Part shown: piece by piece, positions 34,643 through 43,688 of the stretch | How positions within the stretch are numbered: the first letter of the stretch is position 1 | Layout: the number at the start of each line of letters is the position of its first letter | Origin: Hyunsoonleella flava | Lineage (GTDB): Bacteria > Bacteroidota > Bacteroidia > Flavobacteriales > Flavobacteriaceae | Length of the DNA stretch: 64,000 nt | Reading direction: 5' to 3' | Assembly: GCF_004310325.1 (NCBI RefSeq) | Contig: NZ_SIRT01000001.1 | Location: 558,001 to 622,000 of the forward strand | Program-made: the position numbers and the translations under genes | The notes under the pieces: generated by a model | Database searches by the model: none | What the model was told of the DNA's origin: nothing | Seen by the model: only the letters and a program-made list of their open reading frames with translations

Positions 34643-36130
34643 TCAAAACCGCGACGTAAAACTTTTTACTTCCCATTTACGCTTACCTTCATTAAGTGTA
34701 GCACAAAGTATTTTATTACCATCAGTCCTTACATTTACCAAACCGTACACGATACCATCCACAACTTTTAAGCGGTTCATGCTTTTTATTTTCTTTGAAG
34801 GGCGCAATGCTCCGGATGCGGTGCGATAATAGCGTACTTTGGTTTTGGCTTCATCGGTAAGTACTATATCAATATCACCGTTGGGTGTTTCATAATCATC
34901 TTGTTTTACTTCGTAGGGGTCGCCCATGCGTAAACTTCTAGAAATTTCAGTACTATAAATTAATGGCGTTACCATTTCGTCGTTTTCAATCTTTTTAAAA
35001 CCTGTAGCTCCAGAGGCCGCTACAATATTGGGACGGGGATGTGCATGGGTTTCATCATCACCTGAAGAAATCACAGTGGCTGCGGCATTCACATATTGCA
35101 AAAATTCATAGGAACAGTCATCACTCCCATGGTGACAGGATTTTGCCACATCGGCAGCCAATTCAATTAAATCGCCTTGCAAAGAAGCTATGATATGTTG
35201 CATACTTTTTTTGTTTAAATCGCCTGTAAGTAAGATTCTTGCTCTACCATAATCTAGTCGAAGTAAAATAGAATTTCCGTTAGTATTGGTACTGTAACTT
35301 CCCAAATCTTTTAATGTTGGCTTCCCATTAACCCTAGTTTCAATAGGTCCTAATATTTTGATGGACGTAGCTTTATCTTCCTCAAAACCCTTTAAATACT
35401 TAAAATCTTTTGAGGGGTTGTGCGCTATGCGTTTCACGGAAGCACCACTATCGATAATGGTCTTCAAGAAATCAGCCCACTCCCCTTGTAAGCGTAAATC
35501 TGCATTTTTCTTTAGTCCATATTTTATGGAGGTTTTTCCTGTAAGCAAATCATGCAACATACCATCAGATTCATCACCTAAAAAACGTCGCTTCTCATCT
35601 GTTTTCCACCAAGATACCCCAGCATGATAAAACGTATCTACTTTAGTGGCTTTGGTATCTAATTCTTTTCTGTCATCTTCATCATTACTCAATAAATCCC
35701 ATAAACCTCCGTAATGATCGGCATCACAATGCGAGCAAATCATGGCGTCCAACTCTATATTTTCCTTTTTGTATTCCTTGAAGAACTTCCAATCCACAAA
35801 ATCAGCAGCACTTTTGCCGTGTGGTTGTTTGGAACGTTTATAACCGCCATCAATTAAAATGTGTTTCCGCTCTGGCGTTACAATTAAAACGCCATCACCT
35901 TGCCCAACATCAATAAAATAGAGTTCTAGCAGAGGTTCGTCACCAATATCTTCAGCTTTGATATACACGTTTTTTGCCCACCGTACATTGACTTTATAAC
36001 GTCCGTTGACTTTAGTATTTGAAACCAGCTCTATACGATCACCCCAAAGTGCTTCCAGCAACACGGTGTTTTCGTTACTTTTCTTATAGACTTTCGCAGT
36101 TTCGGATTTAAGATATTTAATAATAGCCAT
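34643..36130 (-). CDS. MBL-fold hydrolase with N-terminal SH3-like domain
   Basis: A 495-residue protein. Residues about 1-65 resemble an SH3b-type beta domain (AKVYKKSNENTVLLEALWGD and VNGRYKVNVRWAKNVYI). Residues about 68-400 are a ComEC/Rec2-like metallo-beta-lactamase domain with IDVGQGDGVLIV, HILIDGGY, the metal motif SHCDADHYGG, a GDLNKKSM loop and KSCHHGSDD. There is no ComEC permease part and no signal peptide, so it is a soluble enzyme of unknown substrate, probably a nucleotide or nucleic acid hydrolase. It is monocistronic, beside a repeat array. Confidence 0.82.
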   Translation of the reverse strand: MAIIKYLKSETAKVYKKSNENTVLLEALWGDRIELVSNTKVNGRYKVNVRWAKNVYIKAEDIGDEPLLELYFIDVGQGDGVLIVTPERKHILIDGGYKRSKQPHGKSAADFVDWKFFKEYKKENIELDAMICSHCDADHYGGLWDLLSNDEDDRKELDTKATKVDTFYHAGVSWWKTDEKRRFLGDESDGMLHDLLTGKTSIKYGLKKNADLRLQGEWADFLKTIIDSGASVKRIAHNPSKDFKYLKGFEEDKATSIKILGPIETRVNGKPTLKDLGSYSTNTNGNSILLRLDYGRARILLTGDLNKKSMQHIIASLQGDLIELAADVAKSCHHGSDDCSYEFLQYVNAAATVISSGDDETHAHPRPNIVAASGATGFKKIENDEMVTPLIYSTEISRSLRMGDPYEVKQDDYETPNGDIDIVLTDEAKTKVRYYRTASGALRPSKKIKSMNRLKVVDGIVYGLVNVRTDGNKILCATLNEGKRKWEVKSFTSRF

Positions 36131-36212
36131 TTAATGAAGTATTAAGTACCTTGAAATTTAGGTATAATCCCTCATACAAACAATACGTATATCTACTTAA
36201 AATATTGAATGT

Positions 36213-36962
36213 TTACTTAGCAGGACCAATAATCTTATCCTTTTTATAAAGCGGGATTCTATAGGCCAAAGTATATCCGTAGCCTACGCCAATGCGCGTA
36301 CTATCATAGGTTTTATTAAACCCAGGGATATAAATATTCTGGAAGTTGTCTGGTTTAGTTTCAGTAAGTAGTACCTTAAGTTGTACGTTTAAACCAAAAT
36401 ATAAATTGTTAAATAGTTCTGCTTTGAGACCTAAAATAAGTTCGGTCCAAATAGCGGATAATCCATCTATTTCATAGCTATCTGCCAAAGTTTTTTGTGG
36501 TGTCCAATATTGGTCTGTGCTGTATATTTGATATTCGTTTATAGTATGGCTGAACGAACTAAACGCTAAACGCGATCCAAAATAGACCATATTGTCCATA
36601 TCCAACCAGTTTTGATAGGTGTTAAAATCTATCCCAGCTTTAAAGTAACTTCCTTTTGTAGTAGTATTTAAAAAATCGGTGGTTATAATGCGCTCTTCAT
36701 TTCCCAATTCTCCAGCGATATACAACCTTTTGGTAAGTCGATAGTCTGCAACTAATTCAATAGCTTGAAACTCGTCATCTAAAAACGACCGGATTAGCTT
36801 TCCAGTATCCACACCAAAACGTAAGCCATATTTTAACTTCACTACCGTAGAATCACTTTCTACTTTTGGAATACTATCGTTTTGGGCTTGCAGACTACCC
36901 GAACAAACCAAAACTATCAGTATGGCATTAATGCAATAATATAAAATGCGCTTCTGCTTCAT
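36213..36962 (-). CDS. DUF6048 family outer-membrane beta-barrel-like protein
   Basis: A 249-residue exported protein with a signal peptide ending GSLQAQND. The body alternates short amphipathic strands (LYIAGELGNEERII, LYFGLNVQLKVLL, GVGYGYTLAYRIPLY), the look of a small outer-membrane barrel. I recognise the DUF6048 pattern of Flavobacteriaceae, where the gene follows a DUF6452 gene and rlmD, as here. Its start overlaps the DUF6452 gene end by 35 nt, implying coupling. Function unknown. Confidence 0.8.
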   Translation of the reverse strand: MKQKRILYYCINAILIVLVCSGSLQAQNDSIPKVESDSTVVKLKYGLRFGVDTGKLIRSFLDDEFQAIELVADYRLTKRLYIAGELGNEERIITTDFLNTTTKGSYFKAGIDFNTYQNWLDMDNMVYFGSRLAFSSFSHTINEYQIYSTDQYWTPQKTLADSYEIDGLSAIWTELILGLKAELFNNLYFGLNVQLKVLLTETKPDNFQNIYIPGFNKTYDSTRIGVGYGYTLAYRIPLYKKDKIIGPAK

Positions 36963-37485
36963 TCTCTACAATTTGGTTATCATTTTCGGTTGTTATTGAT
37001 CGTATCCATTCGTCATCATCAACATCATCAACATCAATTCTTATTTGGACATTATTAAATACGGTTTTAAACCCACAGGCTCTGGACACAAAAACATCTT
37101 CAGGGATATATGTTATGGTAATAATGTCTTCATTACCCTCTTCAAAATCGTCGCTCGTATCATCTGGCGTGCCATTATCATTGATAGCATAGTCCCGATG
37201 TAGTTTGTACTGCGTTACCTCGGCATCAGTTCTTAGTGGTAAAATCAATTCACTAGAGGTTACCACATTATAATTCTCTAAAACGCCGTTACCTTCTCCG
37301 TTCTCGTTAATACCTTCAATTCTTAAACCAAAAATATTCTTGCTATCTTCTGGTAGCGAAACATCAAATGCTTCAATCACTAGTCTCGCAGTAGTTTGTG
37401 TAGCTTCTGGGCATAAATCATCACGTTCGCAACTATAGTTGCCAACAACGACGAGCATCAAAATGAGTAAACTTACTTTTTTCAT
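36928..37485 (-). CDS. DUF6452 family lipoprotein
   Basis: A 185-residue protein with a lipoprotein signal ending VVGNYSCERDD. The mature part has the conserved opening DLCPEATQTTARLVIEAFD, the FGLRIEGINENG segment and a late RACGFKTVFNNVQI strand; an acidic VDDVDDDEW stretch follows. It belongs to the DUF6452/DUF6048 pair characteristic of Flavobacteriaceae and precedes the DUF6048 gene with a 35-nt overlap. It probably acts in the periplasm or at the outer membrane; role unknown. Confidence 0.8.
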   Translation of the reverse strand: MKKVSLLILMLVVVGNYSCERDDLCPEATQTTARLVIEAFDVSLPEDSKNIFGLRIEGINENGEGNGVLENYNVVTSSELILPLRTDAEVTQYKLHRDYAINDNGTPDDTSDDFEEGNEDIITITYIPEDVFVSRACGFKTVFNNVQIRIDVDDVDDDEWIRSITTENDNQIVENEAEAHFILLH

Positions 37486-37516
37486 TAATATAACTAATGT
37501 TTATTAGTTGATTCGT

Positions 37517-37879
37517 TTATCCGTTGATTTGTGATTTACGTAAAGCATTTAACATATTTGTTATCTTTTCGATTTTCGTTCTCAATATTACGTATTCATT
37601 TTCATCTAAAAAATTCAGTTCTTTAGAAATTATAATTTGATTTAATAATTCCATTGAAGAACTGAAGGCCATGGTAGTAAAATGCGCTTTATCTTTATTA
37701 GTTTGCCGAGAAGTTCCTTCTGCTAAATTTGAAGCTATAGAGACAGAACATCTTCTCAATTGACTGATTAAACCAAATTTTTCATCACTAGGGAATTCTT
37801 TTGTCACTTCATAAACAGATTTAACCAGTTCTATTGAATCTTTCCATACATTTAATTTTTCAAACGAATATAATCTCAC
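37517..37879 (-). CDS. Four-helix-bundle protein (23S rRNA IVP/S23 family)
   Basis: A 120-residue helical protein starting with GTG at 37879. It shows the family pattern clearly: FEKLNVWKDSIELVKSVYEV, FGLISQLRRCSVSIASNLAEG, then FTTMAFSSSMELLNQIIISK. Members occur inside rRNA intervening sequences, as accessory Avd proteins of diversity-generating retroelements, and commonly alone, as here. Neither an rRNA gene nor a reverse transcriptase is in the window. It is inserted between rlmD and the DUF6452 gene on the same strand. Confidence 0.88.
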   Translation of the reverse strand: MRLYSFEKLNVWKDSIELVKSVYEVTKEFPSDEKFGLISQLRRCSVSIASNLAEGTSRQTNKDKAHFTTMAFSSSMELLNQIIISKELNFLDENEYVILRTKIEKITNMLNALRKSQING

Positions 37880-37916
37880 TTAACTATAGCTTTAAACGAA
37901 TAAACACATAAACCTA

Positions 37917-39332
37917 TTAACGTTTTTCCAACAACACTACGTTTTCCACATGAAATGTTTGTGGAAACATATCTACAGGTTGCACTTTAGTAACTTTATA
38001 CATATCATTTAACAATGCCAAATCTCTGGCTTGTGTTGCACTATTGCAACTTACATACACAATTTTTTCAGCTGCTATATTAAGCAATTGCGCGACAACA
38101 TCCTTATGCATGCCATCACGAGGTGGATCGGTTATAACAACATCTGGATGCCCGTGTGCTTCGATAAAGGCATCATTAAATACCTGTTTCATGTCACCAA
38201 CATAGAAGTCAACGTTAGTAATGTTATTTAATTGTGCATTTTCTTTTGCAGCAGCAATGGCATCTGGAACAGACTCTACCCCTACTACTTTTTTTGCTTT
38301 TTTTGAGACAAATTGTGCAATAGTTCCTGTACCTGTATATAAATCGTAAACAAGTTCGTTGCCAGATAATCCTGCAAAATCCCTTGTGATTTTATAGAGT
38401 TCGTAAGCCTGTTCTGAATTGGTTTGGTAAAAGGATTTTGCATTTATTTTGAATCTCAACCCTTCCATTTCTTCAAAAATATGATCATCGCCCTTGTAAC
38501 AAATTACCTTTTGATCGTAAATGGTATCATTGCCTTTGCCATTGATGACATATTGTAATGATGTAATTTCAGGAAATTCTTCAGCAATAAAATCCAAAAG
38601 TAATGTCCGTTTCTCTATATCTTCTTTAAAGAATTGAATCAACACCATGATATCGCCAGTACTAGAGGTGCGAATCATCATGGTTCTTAGAAATCCGTTC
38701 TGCTGTCTTGTATTGAAAAACTCCAAAGCATTTTCAACAGCGAATTGTTTTACCGCATTTCTTATGGCATTTGAAGGATCAGCTTGTAAATGACACTTGT
38801 TGATATCTAAAATCTTATCCCACATGCCAGGGATATGAAATCCTAATGCATTTCTATCTCCTAAATCTTCGTTAGATTGAATTTCCTCTTTAGTTAACCA
38901 TCGGCTATCACTAAAAGAAAACTCCATCTTGTTACGATAAAAATATTGCTTATCCGAACCTAATATTGGGGTGATTTCTGGTAAATCAATATGCCCAATT
39001 CTAGTCAAATTATTAACAACTTCCTTCTGTTTATAATACAACTGGTGTTCATAGCCCATGTCTTGCCATTTACAGCCACCGCAAGTCCCAAAATAATCAC
39101 ATTTAGGTGTCACACGTTTTTCAGAAAGTTTATGAAAATTGGTGGCTTTACCTTCATAATAAGCTTTTCGCTTTTTAAAGGTCTGCACATCCACAACATC
39201 CCCAGGAACTGTATTGGATAAAAACACCACTTTTCCATCAGGTGCTTTAGCCACAGTTTTCCCTTTGGCACCAGCATCAATAACTTCTAGTTGCTCAAAT
39301 AGTTTTCTTTTAGAATTTCTTCTTCTAGACAT
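37917..39332 (-). CDS. rlmD: 23S rRNA (uracil-1939-C5)-methyltransferase
   Basis: A 471-residue enzyme. An N-terminal TRAM domain (residues about 10-65) precedes the iron-sulfur motif CDYFGTCGGCKWQDMGYEHQ (C-x5-C-x2-C). The SAM-binding domain has DLYTGTGTIAQFVSKKAKK and TDPPRDGMH, and the catalytic cysteine is in YVSCNSATQARDL. This is the TrmA/RlmD class, which methylates uracil in 23S rRNA. It heads a same-strand group with IVP, DUF6452 and DUF6048 genes. A candidate -7 box (minus strand TATTTTTG, 39337-39344) lies only 5 nt before the ATG, so the mRNA may be nearly leaderless. Confidence 0.93.
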   Translation of the reverse strand: MSRRRNSKRKLFEQLEVIDAGAKGKTVAKAPDGKVVFLSNTVPGDVVDVQTFKKRKAYYEGKATNFHKLSEKRVTPKCDYFGTCGGCKWQDMGYEHQLYYKQKEVVNNLTRIGHIDLPEITPILGSDKQYFYRNKMEFSFSDSRWLTKEEIQSNEDLGDRNALGFHIPGMWDKILDINKCHLQADPSNAIRNAVKQFAVENALEFFNTRQQNGFLRTMMIRTSSTGDIMVLIQFFKEDIEKRTLLLDFIAEEFPEITSLQYVINGKGNDTIYDQKVICYKGDDHIFEEMEGLRFKINAKSFYQTNSEQAYELYKITRDFAGLSGNELVYDLYTGTGTIAQFVSKKAKKVVGVESVPDAIAAAKENAQLNNITNVDFYVGDMKQVFNDAFIEAHGHPDVVITDPPRDGMHKDVVAQLLNIAAEKIVYVSCNSATQARDLALLNDMYKVTKVQPVDMFPQTFHVENVVLLEKR

Positions 39333-39446
39333 GCTGCAAAAATAACAATAGCGAGAAATAAATGTTGGTTTATTTCCATTAACTTTAAGAGATTTTCACT
39401 TTTGCTAAAATAAAATGAACCTTTCGATTATTTTTTCGTCTTTAGT

Positions 39447-39941
39447 ATGAATATGGATATTACAAACATACATAAGCGAATTATAAATGCGCCAAAGGAA
39501 AAGATATCACCTTTGCTAAAAACACTTGCTACAAAGCACGATAAAGTATGGCCACATCGACACTGGCCTGCTATTAAGTTTAAAGATGGACTTTCCGTAG
39601 GCTCTAAAGGCGGTCATGGTATTATCAAATATGTTATTGAGGAATATAAGGAAGGCGATACCATCACATTTCGGTTTTTAGAACCAAAGGGTTTTGATGG
39701 TATTCATAGATTTGACATCAGTATATTGGATAAATACAAAACGGAAATAAAACATAGCATTATTATGCAAGCCAAAGGAACTGCTGCTATACAATGGGTA
39801 ATCGCCATTAGGTGGCTTCATGATGCCTTGATTGAAAATGCCTTTGACTGTATTGAGAACAATGTTTCTAATACCAAAACATTCACAAAATGGAATGTTT
39901 GGGTGCGTTTATGGCGTTTCATATTTAAACGATTAAGGTGA
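39447..39941 (+). CDS. SRPBCC-like protein preceding an ECF sigma gene
   Basis: A 164-residue soluble protein. It shows an SRPBCC/START-like outline: ITNIHKRIINAPKEKISPLL at the N-terminus, central strands ending ITFRFLEPKGFDGIHRFDIS, and a long C-terminal helix (WVIAIRWLHDALIENAFDCI) that would close a ligand pocket. No catalytic residues are recognised. Its stop codon overlaps the GTG start of the sigma factor gene, so translation is coupled. A ligand-sensing role linked to the sigma factor is possible but inferred. Confidence 0.65.
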   Translation: MNMDITNIHKRIINAPKEKISPLLKTLATKHDKVWPHRHWPAIKFKDGLSVGSKGGHGIIKYVIEEYKEGDTITFRFLEPKGFDGIHRFDISILDKYKTEIKHSIIMQAKGTAAIQWVIAIRWLHDALIENAFDCIENNVSNTKTFTKWNVWVRLWRFIFKRLR

Positions 39942-40483
39942 AAACGGATAAAGATTTAGTTTTAGAATTTCAATCTGGAAACCCCAAAGCTTTAAACCAA
40001 TTGGTAAGGCACTGGCACAAACCCTTTTGTGAAAAAGCGTATTGGTTAGTTAAGGATGCTGATGCTGCAAAGGATATAGCCCAAGATAGCTGGCGGGTTA
40101 TTATTAATAAAATTGACAAGTTAGAAAAACCTGAGAGTTTTGGTAGTTGGGGTTTGCGTATTGTTTGCAATAAGTCTATCGATTGGCTAAATAAAAACAG
40201 CAGAATCAGGAAGCATTTAGAACAGATAAAACAAGAACAAAGTAAGCAAATTGACATTGAAGAACCACAAAATAACGTCACATTAAAAGCAAAACTATTA
40301 GACGCTTTTAAAATGCTACCATCGCATCAACAAACTGTAATAAAACTGTTTTATACTGAAGATTACAGCCTTAAAGAAATAAGTGAAACGCTCAATATTT
40401 CAGTTGGTACTGCTAAATCTAGACTGTTTCATGCAAGAGAAAAATTAAAACAACTTTTAAAAAATTATAATTATGAAGACTAA
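39938..40483 (+). CDS. ECF-type RNA polymerase sigma factor
   Basis: A 181-residue sigma-70 family protein starting with GTG (39938). Region 2 (FCEKAYWLVKDADAAKDIAQ, then DSWRVIINK) recognises the -10 element and region 4 (LPSHQQTVIKLFYTEDYSLK, then EISETLNISVGTAKSRLFHA) binds the -35 element. Region 3 is short, typical of the extracytoplasmic-function class. It is translationally coupled to the SRPBCC gene before it, and its stop overlaps the DUF6768 gene after it. No classical transmembrane anti-sigma factor with a zinc motif is present. Confidence 0.92.
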   Translation: MKTDKDLVLEFQSGNPKALNQLVRHWHKPFCEKAYWLVKDADAAKDIAQDSWRVIINKIDKLEKPESFGSWGLRIVCNKSIDWLNKNSRIRKHLEQIKQEQSKQIDIEEPQNNVTLKAKLLDAFKMLPSHQQTVIKLFYTEDYSLKEISETLNISVGTAKSRLFHAREKLKQLLKNYNYED

Positions 40484-40856
40484 TATGGAAGATATTGATA
40501 AATTAATAAAGGAAACCTTATCAGAAGAAGAAAGCAAATTCTATGATGAGTTAGAAGAGCAAAATGTACTGGAAATGGTATGGGGCTTGTTTAGAGGGAA
40601 AAACAAATGGATTATGTATATGATGAACTTTATGACCTTAGTGTTTTTTGGGCTTTTCATCTATTGTGTAGTGCAATTTTTCAATGTAGAAAGTACATTT
40701 GAGTTAATTAAGTGGGCAACGGGAAGTCTTGTATTTCTTATTGGTGTTAGCATGCTTAAAGTATTCGCGTGGATGCAAATGGACAAAAATGCTATTCTGC
40801 GGGAGTTGAAACGGTTGGAGCTGCAAGTATCCTCTCTTACTAGCCGATTATCTTAA
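40473..40856 (+). CDS. DUF6768 membrane protein, candidate anti-sigma partner
   Basis: A 127-residue protein with an acidic N-terminus (MEDIDKLIKETLSEEESKFY), two hydrophobic helices (about 50-70 and 79-98) and a C-terminal coiled coil (LRELKRLELQVSSLTSRLS). It matches DUF6768, found after ECF sigma genes in Bacteroidota. The N-terminal part in the cytoplasm could hold the sigma factor, but no anti-sigma domain is recognised. The start overlaps the sigma gene by 11 nt; an alternative ATG at 40485 would remove four residues and the overlap. Confidence 0.75.
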   Translation: MKTNMEDIDKLIKETLSEEESKFYDELEEQNVLEMVWGLFRGKNKWIMYMMNFMTLVFFGLFIYCVVQFFNVESTFELIKWATGSLVFLIGVSMLKVFAWMQMDKNAILRELKRLELQVSSLTSRLS

Positions 40857-40899
40857 TAATTTTAGCAAACAGTTTTTATTTATTAAATTGCACACCTAT

Positions 40900-41030
40900 C
40901 CAGGGATGATTTCTCTCCCACGCTGCTTTTTCGTCTCGATTGCTATCGGGATCTCCGAAAGAATAAAGGTACAGAAGGAATGGTTATTTTACTCGCTTAG
41001 CGAGATTAATTATGAATGTTTGAATGCTCA
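40900..41030. repeat. Short palindromes in the rocD upstream region
   Basis: TCTCGAT-TGCT-ATCGGGA (one wobble) and CTCGCT-T-AGCGAG lie in the 213-nt gap before rocD, in a patch less AT-rich than its surroundings. The first resembles units scattered in Bacteroidota genomes. No clear promoter was seen here. Confidence 0.4.
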
Positions 41031-41069
41031 AATATTCAATAGTTAAGAATTTTTTAAACTATTTTTAAA

Positions 41070-42347
41070 ATGGCTGTTTTAGAACAATTAACATCTCAAA
41101 GAGCAATTGAGTTAGAAAACAAGTATGGTGCACATAATTACCATCCACTCCCCGTAGTGCTTAGTCGTGGAGAAGGTGTTTATATGTGGGACATAGAAGG
41201 TAAACGGTATTATGATTTTTTATCTGCATATTCTGCTGTAAATCAAGGGCACTGTCATCCAAAAATTGTTAATGCTATGGTGGAGCAAGCCAAAACATTA
41301 ACACTTACGTCCAGAGCATTTTATAACGATATGCTAGGAAAATACGAGAAGTATGCTACGGAACTTTTTGGATTTGATAAGCTTTTACCAATGAATACGG
41401 GAGCGGAAGCGGTAGAAACGGCTTTAAAGTTGGCACGTAAATGGGCCTATGAGGTAAAAGGTATTGATGAAAACGAGGCTGAAATTGTGGTTTGTAAAAA
41501 TAACTTCCATGGAAGAACTACCACTATAATTTCATTTTCAAATGATCCAGTGGCACGTGAAAATTTTGGTCCTTACACCAAAGGGTTCATCAAAATTGAG
41601 TATGATAATTTAGAAGCTTTGGAGGAAGTTTTAAAAACCAACTCAAATATTGCAGGTTTTCTAGTGGAGCCTATACAAGGTGAAGCAGGTGTTTATGTGC
41701 CGAGTGATGGCTATTTAATTGCCGCGAAGGCACTCTGCGAAACCTATAATGTTTTGTTTATTGCTGATGAAGTACAAACAGGCATTGCGCGAACCGGACG
41801 CCTTTTGGCAACCTGTGGGAATTGTTCTTGTGAAAACAAAACTTGTAGTGGTACACCAGATGTAAAACCAGATGTTTTAATTCTGGGAAAAGCACTTAGT
41901 GGTGGTGCTTATCCTGTAAGTGCAGTACTCGCTAATAACGACATTATGAATGTTATTAAACCAGGAAATCACGGTAGCACTTTTGGAGGTAATCCCGTTG
42001 CTGCAGCAGTTGCTATTGCAGCTTTAGAAGTAGTTAAAGAGGAAAATTTAGCAGAAAATGCAGATACTTTAGGCGAGCTTTTTAGAAGTGAATTGAATGC
42101 CTACATTAAAACCAGTAATGTGGTTAAGCTAGTAAGAGGTAAAGGTTTATTAAATGCCATAGTAATTAACGATGAAGAAAAAAATAATAAGGCTTGGGAT
42201 ATTTGTTTAGCTTTAAGAGACAACGGTTTGTTGGCTAAGCCTACTCATGGTAATATTATTCGTTTTGCACCTCCCTTAGTCATGACAAAAGAACAACTAT
42301 TGGATTGCATTTCGATTATCACGAACACATTAAAAGCTTTCGAATGA
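41070..42347 (+). CDS. rocD: Ornithine-oxo-acid aminotransferase
   Basis: A 425-residue fold-type I PLP enzyme. Landmarks are [20 protein letters not shown], the PLP-contact [30 protein letters not shown], and the Schiff-base lysine in [17 protein letters not shown]. It converts ornithine and 2-oxoglutarate to glutamate semialdehyde and glutamate, linking arginine and proline metabolism. Between the Asp motif and the lysine lies a cysteine-rich insertion ([13 protein letters not shown]), which to my knowledge is common in Bacteroidota versions and absent from mitochondrial ones. Monocistronic, with a strong terminator. Confidence 0.93.
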   Translation: MAVLEQLTSQRAIELENKYGAHNYHPLPVVLSRGEGVYMWDIEGKRYYDFLSAYSAVNQGHCHPKIVNAMVEQAKTLTLTSRAFYNDMLGKYEKYATELFGFDKLLPMNTGAEAVETALKLARKWAYEVKGIDENEAEIVVCKNNFHGRTTTIISFSNDPVARENFGPYTKGFIKIEYDNLEALEEVLKTNSNIAGFLVEPIQGEAGVYVPSDGYLIAAKALCETYNVLFIADEVQTGIARTGRLLATCGNCSCENKTCSGTPDVKPDVLILGKALSGGAYPVSAVLANNDIMNVIKPGNHGSTFGGNPVAAAVAIAALEVVKEENLAENADTLGELFRSELNAYIKTSNVVKLVRGKGLLNAIVINDEEKNNKAWDICLALRDNGLLAKPTHGNIIRFAPPLVMTKEQLLDCISIITNTLKAFE

Positions 42348-42371
42348 TAGCTTTTGTAAAAATATAAGCAT

Positions 42372-42404
42372 AAAAAAACCAGAGGTTGTCCTCTGGTTTT
42401 TTTA
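42372..42404. terminator. Bidirectional terminator between rocD and the TPR gene
   Basis: Stem AAAAAACCAGAGG / CCTCTGGTTTTTT with a TTGT loop; symmetric A and T tracts serve both converging genes. Confidence 0.88.
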
Positions 42405-42420
42405 TATTATACCACTTAGT

Positions 42421-43671
42421 CTATTGTGCGCCCATAGATTCTACTTTAGCTTTCATCGCTTTGTATTTATCTGTTTCACCAAGAACACTATAAATGTTCA
42501 TTAAGGTTTTAGCAGCACTCTCGCTCTTTGGGTTTATTTCTAAAGCTTTTGATAAATAAGGAATAGCTTTCCTGTACAAGTTTTGACGTTCTTCACGTAA
42601 TTCTTCGTAACGTTTATCATCTGCGGCTGAGGTTCCTAACCCATTCATTTCCTCAATAAGATCTTTTTCTCTGCCTAAAACTACAGCAGCACTGTTTATA
42701 TAAGCATTTAAATAATTTGGATCTAATTCAATAGTTTTCTTATAATATTCGAGTGCTTCATCTGGTTGGTCTGAATCCGCAGAAATAACGCCTAAATTAT
42801 ATTGTAGTTCTGGATTATCAGGGTCCAATGTTGTAGCAGTTTCCATTAATTCCTTAAACTTTTCAGTATCACCCATTTTATAATAAATGTTTGCTTCTGA
42901 CAGAATCAAATTAATATCATTTGGAGCTTCTGCTTTTGCATCCTTTATAGCTTGTATGGCTTTTTCATTATCACCTTTAGATATATATATAAGCGCTACA
43001 TTTTTAACAATTTCACCACGTTTAGAATCACTTGTTCCTTGTGAAGGGTCCTTATGGGTCTTTGATTTTACCGATAAATCCCTCATGTTTTTATCATTAA
43101 AAGTTTCTTTTTGGTTTGTTTCTACATTAACAGCATAGTACTGTTTTTGAATTCCAGTATAGTTCAAATCTTTTAGTTTCTGATATAGCTGTAATGCTCT
43201 ATCATAGTCAGGAACGTTCACTGCTGTTGCAGCTGCATAATAAAGATATGTAGTGTCCTGACTTCTTAAATTATAAGCCTGTTCAAAGTATTCTGAGGCT
43301 ACATCATATTTTTTGGTCTCATATGCTTTATTACCTTTTTCCAGCGTTTTATTGAGCATTGATGCTTCAAGTTCTGTAACTTCAGTTTTGTAGTCATCTT
43401 TGGCCTTATTTAAAAACTCCATTGCTTTAGCCATATCGGCATTGGTTCCAGCGCCATTTGCATATAAAGCAACACCTTTTAAATAATTATATTTGGCCAT
43501 TAGTTTATCATCTAATGCACCTAACATTGGCTCAACGACCGCCAGAGCAGATTTTGCTTCAGCAAAATTATTGGCCTTAATTGCTTTTTCGACAGCTTTT
43601 AACTCTTTCTTCTGAGCAAAAGAAAATGTGCTTATGGAAATAGCTAAAGCTATAATTAATTGTTTTTTCAT
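42421..43671 (-). CDS. Secreted tetratricopeptide repeat protein
   Basis: A 416-residue exported protein with a signal peptide (MKKQLIIALAISISTFSFAQ). It holds at least eight TPR-like helical hairpins; the clearest are KALEKGNKAYETKKYDVASE-like (residues about 105-140) and PELQYNLGVISADSDQPDEA followed by LEYYKKTIELDPNY. TPR arrays mediate protein contacts in the periplasm or at the outer membrane. It lies 17 nt downstream of gyrA on the same strand and is probably co-transcribed, an arrangement I recall from other Flavobacteriaceae. Confidence 0.85.
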   Translation of the reverse strand: MKKQLIIALAISISTFSFAQKKELKAVEKAIKANNFAEAKSALAVVEPMLGALDDKLMAKYNYLKGVALYANGAGTNADMAKAMEFLNKAKDDYKTEVTELEASMLNKTLEKGNKAYETKKYDVASEYFEQAYNLRSQDTTYLYYAAATAVNVPDYDRALQLYQKLKDLNYTGIQKQYYAVNVETNQKETFNDKNMRDLSVKSKTHKDPSQGTSDSKRGEIVKNVALIYISKGDNEKAIQAIKDAKAEAPNDINLILSEANIYYKMGDTEKFKELMETATTLDPDNPELQYNLGVISADSDQPDEALEYYKKTIELDPNYLNAYINSAAVVLGREKDLIEEMNGLGTSAADDKRYEELREERQNLYRKAIPYLSKALEINPKSESAAKTLMNIYSVLGETDKYKAMKAKVESMGAQ

Positions 43672-43688
43672 TTTTAATTTAATTTGTG

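Noticed and set aside
37517-37879. IVP protein as evidence of an rRNA intervening sequence or diversity-generating retroelement
   Set aside because: There is no rRNA, reverse transcriptase or variable-repeat pair in the window; stand-alone copies are common.
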